From Drosophila miranda (lineage: Eukaryota; Arthropoda; Insecta; Diptera; Drosophilidae), in NCBI RefSeq assembly GCF_003369915.1, contig NW_022881603.1:28889522-28953521 (forward strand): DNA of 64,000 nucleotides, given 5' to 3'. Every line of letters begins with the position of its first letter. Positions within the stretch are counted from its first letter, which is position 1. The notes beneath the pieces are model-generated. The model was given only the letters and a program-made list of their open reading frames with translations. It was not told the DNA's origin and did not search any database. The translations under genes and the position numbers were made by a program. This document shows, in pieces, positions 47,126 to 59,500 of this stretch.

Positions 47126-48259
47126 AAAACGAGGGGGAACGTTGTGAGTTGCTGCGGACACAGCAACTCTACAGTTATACCCGATACTTAGTCAGTATTG
47201 CTCTCCTCCGGCAGACGCCGCTAATATTAAACGACACGACAAAGAGTGCGTGCGAGAGAGACAGAAAATCAGTCTGAGCGTGACGTCGGGCGCTGCGTAG
47301 CCAGTGCAAATTCATTTGTTCCTTTTGGGTATAAAAATGATCCGATCTGATCCAGATTCAGCAGTCTGATAGATATGGTCATTATCTATGATTCTGCGTT
47401 TTTAGTTTTCTCGAATCTGCAATATTGTGGATGCAACAGATTTTCGTCCTTTGTGGGGGCGGAAGGGGGTGGGGCGAAATTCTAAGATATACGTTTTATA
47501 GTGAGATCTAACAGAAGTGCGGATACCAAATTTGGTTACTCTAGCCTTAATAGTCTCTGAGATTTGTGGATGCCCCAGATTTTCGTCCTTTGCGGGGGCG
47601 GAAGGGGGTGTGGCGAAATTTGGACACGAAACGGTCAAGGTCCGATATCACAGGAGTGTGGATACCAAATTTGGTTGCTCTGGCTCTTATAGGTTCTGAG
47701 ATCCTTGAACTCATATTTTGCAATTGGCAAAGCCGACCATGAAACCTGTGTGTTAGAGAGAGACAGAGCGAGAAAGAATGAAACTGTTTTCTTGATTCTG
47801 GCTATAATAATTATACGATCTGGTTGAGATTTTACACTCTAGAACATATAGTCATCCTCTACGATTCTGCGTTTTTGGTTTTATCGTATCTTTAAAAATG
47901 TGGATGCCACAGATTTTCGTCCTTTGTGGGGGCGGAAGTGGGCGGGGCGAAGTTTTGAAATATTTTTGTAGCAGTGACATATCACAGAAGTCTGGATCCA
48001 AAACATCGTTGCTCTAGCTCTTATAGTCTTTGAGCACTAGGCGCTGAAGGGGACGGACAGACGGACGGACGGACAGACGGACAGACGGACGGACGGACAG
48101 ACGGACAGACAGACATGGCTCAATCGACTCGGCTATTGATGCTGATCAAGAATATATATACTTTATGGGGTCGGAAACGATTCCTTCTGGACGTTACACA
48201 CATCCACTTTTACCACAAATCTAATATACCCCAATACTCATTTTGAGTATCGGGTATAA
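47126..48259 (+). mobile_element. DINE-1/Helentron-like element, copy C
   Basis: A full copy from AACGAGGGGGAACG to GAGTATCGGGTATAA. It contains the GA-rich block GAGAGAGACAGAGCGAG (near 47755), a GACG/GACA tetranucleotide tract at about 48052-48112, and the ending GGAAACGATTCCTTCTGG. It is almost identical to copy D. Confidence 0.9.
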
Positions 48260-48772
48260 CAACAAAAACAAAGGTCAGTCTTAATTGAATTATAGGTGAA
48301 GTTATGCGTGTCCCCATGTAAAAAAGATTCAAGGAGAAGAGAGTCATAAAAGAGAATAAGCTCTATATCCACTACAGTATATTCTCGGAGCTTATCGCAA
48401 AACAAACAGTGAGAATACTTCGACCATAAGATACCCTCGTAACAGCTATGGAGTAGACCCAATTGATATCATCATTGGTTGTTTGTTTAGCGAAACACAA
48501 ATACTTTTGGCTATCTCGGTTCGAAGGGTAACTCGATTTGTTTTCAATTAGGATGAAAAACTACAGAAATGATTATTCTTCTATTGTATTTTTGTATAGC
48601 CCTCTCTGACCAGCGAGGTGGTGCAGCCCTCTGCCGCACCACTCCCTCTCCCCAACAAGAGTCAACGAAAGCGAGAGTAAACACAAAACCTGCGAGACAT
48701 TGAGATATGCCATCGCAAGACACACCAAGAGAAGAGCAGAGTGTGACGTGACATAGCCTGTTGATGTCGGAT
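48260..48772. other. spacer between DINE-1 copies C and D
   Basis: No gene is seen. Short frames on the minus strand have no family match. Confidence 0.4.
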
Positions 48773-49877
48773 AAAAAACGAGGGGGAACGTTGTGAGTTG
48801 CTGCGTACACCGCAACTATACAGTTATACCCGATACTAAGTCAGTATGGCTCTCCTGCGGCAGACGCCGCTAATATTGAACCACACGACAAAGAGTGCGT
48901 GCGAGAGAGACAGAAAATCAGTCTGAGCGTGACGTCGGGCGCTGCGTGGCCACTGCAAATTGATTTCTTGCTTTTGGCTACAAAAATGATCCGATCTGAT
49001 CCAGATTCAGCAATCTGATAGATATAGTCATTATCTATGATTCTGCGTTTTTAGTTTTCTCGATTGTGCAATATTGTGGATGCAACAGATTTTCGTTCCT
49101 TGTGGGGGCGGAAGGGGGTGGGGCGAAATTCTGAGATATACGTTTTATAGTAAGATCTAACAGAAGTGCGGATACCAAATTTGGTTACTCTAGCCTTAAT
49201 AGTCTCTGAGTTTTGTGGATGCCCCAGATTTTCGTCCTTTGCGGGGGCGGAAGGGGGTGTGGCGAAATTTGGACACGAAACGGTCAAGGTCAGATATCAC
49301 AGGAGTGTGGATACCAAATTTGGTTGCTCTGGCTCTTATAGGTTCTGAGATCCTTGAACTCATATTTTGCAATTGGCAAAGCCGACCATGAAACCTGTGT
49401 GTTAGAGAGAGACAGAGCGAGAAAGAATGAAATTGTTTTCTTGATTCTGGCTATAATAATTATACGATCTGGTTGAGATTTTACACTCTAGAACATATAG
49501 TCATCCTCTACGATTCTGCATTTTTGGTTTTATCGTATCTTTAAAAATGTGGATGCCACAGATTTTCGTCCTTTGTGGGGGCGGAAGTGGGCGGGGCAAA
49601 GTTTTGAAATATTTTTGTAGCAGTGACATATCACAGATGTCTGGATCCAAAACATCGTTGCTCTAGCTCTTATAGTCTTTGAGCACTAGGCGCTGAAGGG
49701 GACGGACGGACGGACAGACGGACAGACAGACAGGGCTCAATCGACTCGGCTATTGATGCTGATCAAGAATATATATACTTTATGGGGTCGGAAACGATTC
49801 CTTCTGGACGTTACACACATCCACTTTTACCACAAATCTAATATACCCCAATACTCATTTTGAGTATCGGGTATAAA
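48773..49877 (+). mobile_element. DINE-1/Helentron-like element, copy D
   Basis: Same ends and block order as copy C, with a shorter GACG tract at about 49703-49731 and only scattered base changes. The two copies stand in the same orientation about 500 bases apart. Confidence 0.9.
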
Positions 49878-50642
49878 ACCCTGAACTCACATTAAAATTT
49901 AAATTGTTTGCTCTCTTCCTTGTTAATATGTGGCTGCAATGGCAAACAAAATAAAAGACTTTGATTAGTAAATGGAAATGTAAAATTTGCATGTCACTTT
50001 TATTCAAATTACTATATTTTTGTATAGCCAAAAATAGAGAGAAACATGTAGAGACTGCTCATTGCTCAGCGCCAACCAAAACTGAGATTCATTGAGAGAT
50101 GCTGTCTGCTGCGCCGACGTCGCTGTTCGATGATGTCATGCCAATATTTTTAGTTAGCGCGGGTTAAAATATTTCTATACTACTCGTTATTTTATACTGC
50201 TATTTACCCACACACACACACAAACAGAAGCCGAGCGAAACAGAGGGAGAGATAGAGAGACCGAACTCTCTCAGTATACAACAAAATAATTGAATTATTT
50301 AGGGAGAGGTTGTATGATCGCGATGGGGGCATCCAACAAGCACCGTAATTTTGTAATTTTGTACATTCCCATTTCGTACACACAGACTTATACTCGCTCT
50401 GCAAGCTACGTTTATCAGCTGGAACGATTTGCATGCTTTCCATAAATTTGTAGAGCCGAATAGAGCCGAAATTATTATGAGCCGATAATTTGTTAGTCGC
50501 AGTCCCAAAACGAGTGAAGTCAGGAAATACTACAAATTGTTTAGCGATTGAATTATTTAAGAATAATACAATTTAAGTGTATTTTTGTGGTTCGTGGTGG
50601 TTCGCGGGCTTGGAGAGTCCAAGCAAAACTATAATATCAATA
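49878..50642. other. intergenic before the CT microsatellite
   Basis: No gene is seen. A short CA repeat lies near 50212. Confidence 0.4.
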
Positions 50643-51183
<541 letters not shown>

Positions 51184-51185
<2 letters not shown>

Positions 51186-52767
51186 AAATTAAACTTCATT
51201 ACAACTTTATTCCCACGCCTCCACGAACAGAAACACAAACAGAAGAGAATAAAATAAAACCTAACTTCCCATTTGAATACAGTTCGGCAGCCACATAATA
51301 ACAAGCTTTCAATCACTTTCCAGCTGCAAGAGACGGACCAGACAGATATACAAAGCGAGAGAGAACCGCTCAAGACCATTTCCAATTGAAGTTCAAACGC
51401 AGCAGCAGCAGCGGCGCAGCATAAAGTACCAGCAACATGAAAAAAGGCAGGAAATGCAGTGACACAGCTTCATCATCCGTCTCGTCTCTGCTACTCCCGC
51501 TTCTCTTCCCAACTTTTTAGGTATAAATTATCCACATTGTCGCTCACTCTGCCGCTCTGCACACCGGGCTTAAGGTACATCATAAACTAGGCTGTACGAA
51601 TTATCACGAATGTTGCAAAGCACCGAGTGCTTAAAAGCGACAATCACAAAAACAACACAAGACGAATGCTCTCTAATTGACATACTTTGTGTCTGTCTAT
51701 CTCTCTCTCTGTCGTTGCTAGATGCTCTTATATATAGGATATAGGAACTTCGACTTTCTTTGGCCCCAGTCTCGTTTTCTTCATTGTTGTTGCTGGTAAT
51801 GCGGCTGCTGCTGCTGCTGCTTCTGCAACTGTACATTTGTTGTTGCACGTCTCTCTCGGTCTCTCTTCCTTTTCGTGTCTCCTCTCCACCGAATTTCTGT
51901 TTGTTGTTGCTGTTTTATTGATGAGCTGCAGTTGTTTGGCCAGCAGCAACATTTAATTTTTTTAAATTTTTTTGAAGCTTGGCACGTACGCCTCTTTTAT
52001 TTATGTCTGTATATTTGTCTATCCATCCCCCTCTTTTCGCCATCATCAAGTAAGCTGGCTTTAGTTCTCCCTTTTGCTCCAATGGTTTCTGCACTTTTCA
52101 CCGTTTGTTCTGTCCTAGCCAAGGACAAGGGAGCCTTCTCTCCTCCCTACTGGATGGACTCCATTAATCAGAGTGAACGTCACAATTATGCAGCACGATC
52201 CCAACGATTTCCAAATCAATTAATCACAAAGTGATGTCAGTGGGAAATTAGATAAGAGTCAACCCCACAACACGCTTGAGTAAACAATTTCCAATCAAAA
52301 ATCATTTTCTGCCTCACCTTCCATTCCTTACCCTTCTACTCATGTGTCCATCAAATGCATTTGCATTGTTGGATGGGATGAGGGCGAGGCGCACGCCCAA
52401 GTCGTTAGAAAGTATTTGAGACGGTGGCCTTTGAACACAATATCGGTTTGCTGGGATTGCATTCCCTCTTATCGAGGGACCTCTTTGTCTCTTGTTGTTT
52501 ATATGCAAACGTTCTTAATTTTGTATTTCCGCCATTTTGCGGAACACATTTCTAGGTTAGGTTTTGGTTTCTCCCGCCATTGTTTGCCGTTTTAACTATG
52601 CACTTCCCTGCAGTAAGGGTCATCGATGAGTCAGCTGCTGACACGTCGACGACCGCGTCACTACCCCCGATGACATAGTCGATGACCGGCCATACGCTGA
52701 GCTGTTTACTTTAACATGGAGATGTCCCAGGGCATAATCGATGACATTGTCATCGAGCGTTGCCGAA
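51184..52767. other. intergenic, low complexity
   Basis: It has CAG/CTG runs at 51400-51415 and 51803-51825 and short open frames. A cluster of CGATGA/TCATCG motifs occurs at 52620-52760 just before the tandem repeat. No gene is supported. Confidence 0.4.
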
Positions 52768-53001
52768 AAATCATGCACTTAATAAGCGATGATTATTCAC
52801 GAAAAATCATGCATTTTATAAGTGATGATTTTTTGGCTTAAATCATCGCTTATTAAATGCGTGATTTTTGCCTAAAGATCATGCACATAAAAAGCGATGA
52901 TTTTTACCTAAAAATCATGCATTTTAAAGGTGATGATTTTTCCCGAAAAATCATGCACTTAATAAGTGATGATTTTTCACGAAAAATCATGCATTTAATA
53001 T
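52768..53001. repeat. 36-bp tandem repeat, one unit inverted
   Basis: About seven imperfect units follow the plan AAAATCATGCA – AT-rich – GYGATGATTTTT – CACG. The unit at about 52839-52874 is inverted. Each unit is itself a near-palindrome because AAAATCAT and ATGATTTT face each other. The array ends immediately at DINE-1 copy E. Confidence 0.85.
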
Positions 53002-54017
53002 AAACGAGGGGGAACGTTGTGAGTTGCTGCGCAGACCGCAACTCTACATTTATACCCGATACTGCAAATTGATTTCTTGCTTTTGGCTACAAAAATGATC
53101 CTATCTGATCCAGATTCAGCAATCTGATAGATATGGTCATTATCTATGATTTTGCGTTTTTAGTTTTCTCGAATCTGCAATATTGTGGATGCAACAGATT
53201 TTCGTCCTTTGTGTGGGCGGAAGGGGGTGGGACGAAATTTTGAGATATACGTTTTATAGTGATATCTAACAGGAGTGCGGATACTAAATTTGGTTACTCT
53301 AGCGTTAATAGTCTCTGAGATTTGTGGATGCCCCACATTTTCGTCCTTTGCGGGGGCGGAAGGGGGTGTGGCGAAATTTTGACACAAAACGGTCAAGGTC
53401 CGATATCACAGGAGTGTGGATACCAAATTTGGTTGCTCTAGCTCTTATGGGTTCTGAGATCCTTGAACACATATTTTGCAATTGGCAAAACCGACCATGA
53501 AACCTGTGTGTTAGAGAGAGACAGAGCGAGAAAGAATGAAACTGTTTTCTTGATTCTGGCTATAATAATTATACGATCTGGTTGAGATTTTACACTCTAG
53601 AACATATAGTCATCCTCTACGATTCTGCGTTTTTGGTTTTATCGTATCTTTAAAAATGTGGATGCCACAGATTTTCGTCCTTTGTGGGGGCGGAAGTGGG
53701 CGGGGCGAAGTTTTGAAATATTTTTGTAGCAGTGACATATCACAGAAGACTGGATCCAAAACATCGTTGCTCTAGCTCTTATAGTCTTTGAGCACTAGGC
53801 GCTGAAGGGGACGGACAGACGGACGGACGGACAGACGGACAGACGGACGGACGGACAGACGGACAGACAGACATGGCTCAATCGACTCGGCTATTGATGC
53901 TGATCAAGAATATATATACTTTATGGGGTCGGAAACGATTCCTTCTGGACGTTACACACATCCGCTTTTACCACAAATCTAATATACCCCAATACTCATT
54001 TTGAGTATCGGGTATAA
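53002..54017 (+). mobile_element. DINE-1/Helentron-like element, copy E (internal deletion)
   Basis: The usual ends are present, but the block that follows CCCGATAC in copies C and D (about 130 bp with GTCAGTATGGCTC and GTGACGTCGGGC) is absent. The remainder, including the GACG tract at 53811-53871, is almost identical to copy C. Confidence 0.9.
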
Positions 54018-54075
54018 AAAGTAATACATTCAATTGTTTATTTTTCCAATTGGTTTTATTTATTAAAAATTATTA

Positions 54076-54215
54076 TTAATTATTGTCTAAGGATGCCACA
54101 GCTTTGTATTTTTTGTCCCTTGCGCCCTTTTGAAAATAGCTATTCTTGATATTGTGAATAGCCTTCCGAATCACTTTTTCTGCTGGCTCGTTGGGTATTT
54201 TCATCTTCACCGCCG
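54076..54215 (-). CDS. short coding-like exon, unrecognised
   Basis: From acceptor TATTTCAG (ending 54216) a frame with ATG at 54204 runs 42 codons to TAA at 54076. It encodes a basic peptide (KIPNEPAEKVIRKAIHN...). AATAAA signals follow the stop. An upstream GT donor (GAGCAG/GTACAT near 54410) could join a noncoding first exon. The composition is coding-like, but the family is unknown; it may be the last exon of a lost gene. Confidence 0.35.
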
Positions 54216-54519
54216 CTGAAATAATATGGATATATTATATATATGTACAATTACTATTAATTTAGTTCAATTGTATAAAAAGAAAGAATTTGTTCGATTT
54301 TTAAAACGGTTGTTTGTTTCAACAAAAACAACAATGTTCACTGTAGGTCAGCGGTGGGCTGTTCATTTCCTCCAACAACAAAAACAAAACACGCGCAAAA
54401 AAATGTACCTGCTCGAGACAAGCCGCACAAATAAGGGTTACTTTTTGTTGCTTTTCTTTTTGTTCAAAGTGACCGCCACGATAATTAGCTATTGATCTCT
54501 AACAACACTGCGCATGTGC

Positions 54520-54851
54520 CCTGCTGCATATCGATGTTCTCATATCGATGTTCTCATATCGATATTCTTCTTTTGGCGTCTGTCTCTTGCGTATGTTACT
54601 CGGAAGCACATATAATTCTGTATACTGATCTTCTGCTGTCTTACCAATAAAATAACTTTAACAGGTTATGGGCCCAGACACCAATTCACACAGAAACAGT
54701 ATAAAACAGAAACAGTGAGAAACAATAAACATTGTTTGGTGCTTAGTGAAAAGCAGCGCTAAAAAAATGGCATAGACTCATTAGTGTATGTGTGTACATA
54801 GAAAGGCAAAAGAACAAGTTGAACAAATTCAACGGAGATTCGCATTCTGTT
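54520..54851 (+). mobile_element. copia-like 5' LTR end and leader, relic
   Basis: The stretch ACCAATAAAATAACTTTAACA followed by GGTTATGGGCCCAG at 54664-54677 matches the LTR end and primer-binding site of copia (initiator-Met tRNA, from memory). A gag start lies about 110 bases on and is soon lost where DINE-1 copy F begins. No matching internal body is present. Confidence 0.55.
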
Positions 54852-54955
54852 TTTATACCCGATACTCAAAATGAGTATTGGGGTATATTAGATTTGTGGT
54901 AAAAGTGGATGTGTGTAACGTCCAGAAGGAATCGTTTCCGACCCCATAAAGTATA

Positions 54956-55242
54956 TGTAAAGGACAGTGTATCAAGCAGTTAGCACTATCCCATCTAAAT
55001 TAACATTTGAACTTAAGATACCATCGATAAGACCTAACCGATATAACCAGACTTAACCGATGTTTAAAAGACCTAACCGATAAGGGGTTATCGATACGGG
55101 AGTCGGTTGTTGGAAGTAGAAGCAGAAAGTTGAACAAAAAGTCGGAAGAACAGACTCATTAATTGCACATCATAAATCATACACTTTGTACTCTTTTTCG
55201 AAAAACACTATTAATAAACGATACATTATTATTAATCTTACA
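54956..55242 (+). repeat. 5' LTR of the Ty3 element
   Basis: A 287-bp repeat; the differing bases compared with the 3' LTR are C/A near 55013, T/G near 55117 and A/T near 55170. Confidence 0.92.
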
Positions 55243-55244
55243 TT

Positions 55245-55258
55245 TGGGGGCTCGTCCG
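55245..55258 (+). promoter_or_regulatory. primer-binding site matching tRNA-Pro
   Basis: TGGGGGCTCGTCCG lies two bases after the LTR. It equals the first 14 bases of the tRNA-Pro primer site known from murine leukaemia virus. The match stops after 14 bases. Confidence 0.65.
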
Positions 55259-55647
55259 CGTCGAATACAGAGCTCGGAGTGTGTGAAAAAGAAAAACAGA
55301 AGAAAGCAGAAGCTGATGCAAGAAGAGGATTGTTGAAAAGTTGTTAAAGTTGTTGTTTGTAGCTACATAAAGTTGTAAAGTTGTTGTTGGCGGCTATAAA
55401 CATTAAGTTGAACAATCCAAATTCTGTGAGCATAACAGTAGACACGGAGTTTAATAAAAGATCGGTCGTTTAATTCGGTTGGAAAATTGTGAAATTCATT
55501 GTCGCGCCGCAGCGTCGCCTTGTCCGTGCGCAGTACGTACACAAGCAGAAAAAACACGCACAGACACGTTGTGTGTGATACACACTTATAAACAGAAAAG
55601 ACAAGCACTCGTCGGGTACACAGACACAAGTCGAAAAGAGCCGCAAA

Positions 55648-56523
55648 ATGATGCAAACACCGCCGCCGTTGCACTGGAAAGAGAGAGAGAAGGAAGAAGC
55701 TGTACCAGGAACGTCGCGCCCGAGTGCAAACGAGATGAAAGATTTTGAAAATGCGGAAAACAATACTGATGAGAAGATTGATCAAATGATAAAGTTGCTA
55801 AGTTTGAAACTGCTTTGCGATGAGCAACGAGAAATGAAGATCGCTCCAGATAATTTTACAAAAGTTGTGAGCGATTGTGATGGAAAATCGGTTCCCATAG
55901 AAAAATGGTTTGAGATATTCGAAAAAAATGCCGACGCATATGAGCTTACTGAAAAGCAAAAGTATGTGCAGGCCAGAGGAAAAATGACCGGTGCAGCTAA
56001 GCTTTTCCTTGAAGCTGAATGCGTGTGCACCTATGAGGAACTCAAGAACGTATTATTGGATGAATTCACATGTAGCTATAACAGTGCAGACATTCATAAG
56101 CTGCTGCAAGAAAGAAAGAGGAAGAGTAGTGAGTCGATGCACGAGTACTTGCTGCAGTTGAGAAAAATAGCAGCAGTCGGACATGTTGAACACGCGGCTG
56201 TTATAAGCCATATTGTGAACGGTCTGGACATAAGAAACGAGTATAAGTATGCCATGTATCGCTGTAAGACCTTCAGGGCCTTGAAAGAAGAGTTCGATAT
56301 CTATGATCGTTTGAACATATCGGAGAAGAAGGGCAATAACGAACAGCATAAAACGAGTTTCAAGCAGCAAAGTGGGCAAAGCGGTAAAAAAGAATATTGC
56401 TATAACTGTGGATCAGGAGAACACAAACGCAAAGACTGCAAAGCCGAAACAAAGTGTTTTAAGTGCAATCAGAATGGTCACATTTCGCGTAACTGTCCTT
56501 ATGAAGCTGATAAAGTTGATTAA
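55648..56523 (+). CDS. Gag of the Ty3 element
   Basis: A 291-codon frame from ATG with capsid-like helical sequence (about residues 60-225, including W residues in VPIEKWFEIF) and two CCHC knuckles near the end (CYNCGSGEHKRKDC and CFKCNQNGHISRNC). It ends in TAA at 56521-56523. The pol frame continues in exactly the same frame. Confidence 0.9.
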   Translation: MMQTPPPLHWKEREKEEAVPGTSRPSANEMKDFENAENNTDEKIDQMIKLLSLKLLCDEQREMKIAPDNFTKVVSDCDGKSVPIEKWFEIFEKNADAYELTEKQKYVQARGKMTGAAKLFLEAECVCTYEELKNVLLDEFTCSYNSADIHKLLQERKRKSSESMHEYLLQLRKIAAVGHVEHAAVISHIVNGLDIRNEYKYAMYRCKTFRALKEEFDIYDRLNISEKKGNNEQHKTSFKQQSGQSGKKEYCYNCGSGEHKRKDCKAETKCFKCNQNGHISRNCPYEADKVD

Positions 56524-59500
56524 GTTCGCGTCATTTTGGATCGCAGTCGCATGAAAAAAATTCAAATAAACGGCATTGTTGTTGACTGTCTTGTGGATAC
56601 AGGGTCAGATGTAACCATAATCAAAGAGAGTATAGTGAAGACCATGAAAAACGTTAAACTTTTGAAGTGCACAACTATGTTGCGCGGTCTGGGTCAGATA
56701 TCAACAAAGCCTGTTGGATACTTTAATGCAGAAGTTACCGTGGATAAGTTGCAGACCACACAGAAGTTTTTAGTAGTCCCCAGTAGCCAGATTTATTTCG
56801 ACGCACTTTTGGGGGATGATTTCATTAAAAAGTTCCGTTTCGTCGCTGATATGTGCACAGATCCTGTGCCAACAGATGAGCATGCTCTTATATATAATGT
56901 AACTGAAGAGTCATCCTTTGTAGCTCCGCCGCAATATCGAAAAGACGTTGAACAGATGATAAGAAACAGTTACCAAATGCCCACAGAAGTTGCAAAGCAG
57001 TCTCCAATCCAACTGAAGATAGTTCCCGACGGAGTAATCAAGCCGTTTCATCACTCACCGAGTCGTTTATTAACAGACGAAGCCAGTGCCGTAAAGAAGC
57101 AAGTCGAAGAATGGATCGAGCAAGGAATCGTGCGCAAGTCGGCTTCAAATGTAGCGAGCAGAGTTGTCGTCGTGAAGAAAAAAGATGGTACACTTAGAGT
57201 TTGCGTAGACTACAGGAAGTTAAACAGCATGGTATTGCTGGACTGCTTCCCAGTCCCGATCATGGAGGAAGTCTTGGAAAAGCTGCAGTCGGCTAAGTGG
57301 TTTACCATAATGGACCTTGAAAACGGATTTTTCCATGTGCCTATGGAAGAGCAAAGCAAGTCGTATACGGCCTTTGTTACAAAGGAGGGATTATTCGAGT
57401 TTAATAAAGCGCCTTTCGGATTCAAGAACTCGCCAGCTGCGTTCATTCGGTTCGTAAGCTATATTTTTCAAGAATTAATCAACTTTGACATTATGCAGCT
57501 TTATATGGACGACATAATTGTTTACGCCGCGTCGCCCGAGGTATGCATGAGGAAGACAAAGTTGGTCCTGGAGACAGCTGCGCAGTTTGGCCTAAAGATC
57601 AAGTGGAAGAAATGTAGCTTCATGCAGCCACGCATTAGCTTTCTGGGCCATATCATTGAGGACGGGAGAATCTGGCCCGGCAAAGAGAAGACAGCAGCTG
57701 TCAGTCGGTTTGCTACGCCCAAAGACATTAAAGCAGTTCAAGCATTTCTGGGACTCACAGGCTTTTTCAGAAAGTTCATCCCTGGCTATGCACAAGTTGC
57801 CCGGCCGCTCACGAATCTACTCAGGAAGGAAGCAGCTGTCAACATTGGCGAAGCAGAGCAACAATCGCTACAAACCTTAAAGAATCTGCTTGTAATCGCA
57901 CCTGTATTACATTTATACTCACGAGAAGCGCCAACGGAACTCCACACGGATGCATCCAAAGAAGGTTTCGGAGCAGTTCTGTTGCAGCAGTCTGATGGCA
58001 ATTTCCACCCGATTTACTATTGGAGTAAAAAGACTACACAAGCCGAGTCCAAACGTCACAGTTACTATTTGGAGGTCAAAGCTGCATACCTCGCACTCAA
58101 GAAGTTTCGTCACTACCTGTTGGGGATCAAATTTGATCTTGCCACTGACTGTGCGGCGTTTAAGCAGACAACAACGAAAGTAGATATACCCAGAGAAGTT
58201 TCCCAGTGGATTCTGTATATGGAGGACTTTACATTCAAAGCAGTACACCGCCCAGGGGACAGAATGAGACACGTGGACTGTCTAAGTCGTTTTCCGCAGA
58301 CATGCATGTTCGTGACGACGGAGCTAACAGCTCGGATAAAGAAAGCACAGCAGGATGACGATTTCATCAAAGCCACAGTTGAGCTCCTGAAGCAGCACCC
58401 ATATCAAGACTACAAGCTTAAAGGAGGTCTTCTCTTCAAATCTGTAAATGGCAATGACGTATTGGTGGTTCCAAGGCGGATGGAAAGGGAAATCATTCAA
58501 GGATCGCATGAAGTTGGTCATTTCTCCACAGCGAAGACAATGCACTCAGTTCAGCAGCAATACTGGATTCCGCACCTTGAACGGAAAGTAAATAAGTTGA
58601 TTACTAATTGTATCAGTTGTATAATTTTCAGCAAAAAGTTGGGCAAACAAGAAGGCTATCTTCATTGCATTGACAAGGGTGACACACCACTATACACGCT
58701 GCACGTTGATCATTTGGGACCAATGGATGCGACAGCCAAGCAATACAAGTACATTTTTGCTGTGGTAGATGCATTCTCCAAGTTTGTGTGGCTGTTCCCA
58801 ACTAAGTCAACAGGTCACGAAGAAGTTGTGAAGAGGCTGAGAGATTGGTCATTTGTGTTTGGTTTTCCCAAGCGCATAGTCAGCGACAGAGGAGCAGCGT
58901 TTACATCCAACGCATTCAGCGAGTTTCTTAACGAGAACAAAGTCGAACATGTGTGTACAACGACAGGTGTGGCGAGAGGCAACGGTCAGATTGAGCGGGT
59001 GAACCGTTCAATTTTGGGTATCATCGCAAAGCTCTCAGCTCAGGAGTCAACGAAGTGGTACAAGCATGTGCCACAGGTCCAGATGGCGATTAATTCGCAT
59101 GTGCATTCTACGTTGAAGTCGTCGCCATTCGAGGTCATGTTTGGGACAAAGATGCACAGACAAGCTGAAAGTCGACTATTGGAGGTGCTCAACGAGGAGT
59201 TGGTTACGCAGTTTAACAACGAGCGCCAAGAACTGCGTGACCAAGCGAAACAAAATATTGAGAAGGCGCAAGAGGTGTACAAGCGCTATTATGATAAAAA
59301 ACGACGACCTGAGCACGGCTACAGACTAGGAGACATGGTCGCGATCAAGAGGACGCAGTTCGTCGCAGGACGCAAGTTGGCCAGCGAGTATCTAGGCCCA
59401 TATGAAGTCACCAAGGTAAAGCGGAACGGTCGCTACGACGTCAGAAAGGTTGCTCAAGTCGAGGGGCCAAATATCACAGCAACGAGCAGTGACAATATGA

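Noticed and set aside
47402..47699. Recurring 60-78 codon frames in every DINE-1 copy (MRIPNLVTLALIV-type and its antisense)
   Set aside because: They are present because the repeats are nearly identical; DINE-1 is noncoding and the frames break in older copies.
52768..53001. 36-bp repeat as a CRISPR array
   Set aside because: Units are contiguous, without unique spacers, and one is inverted.
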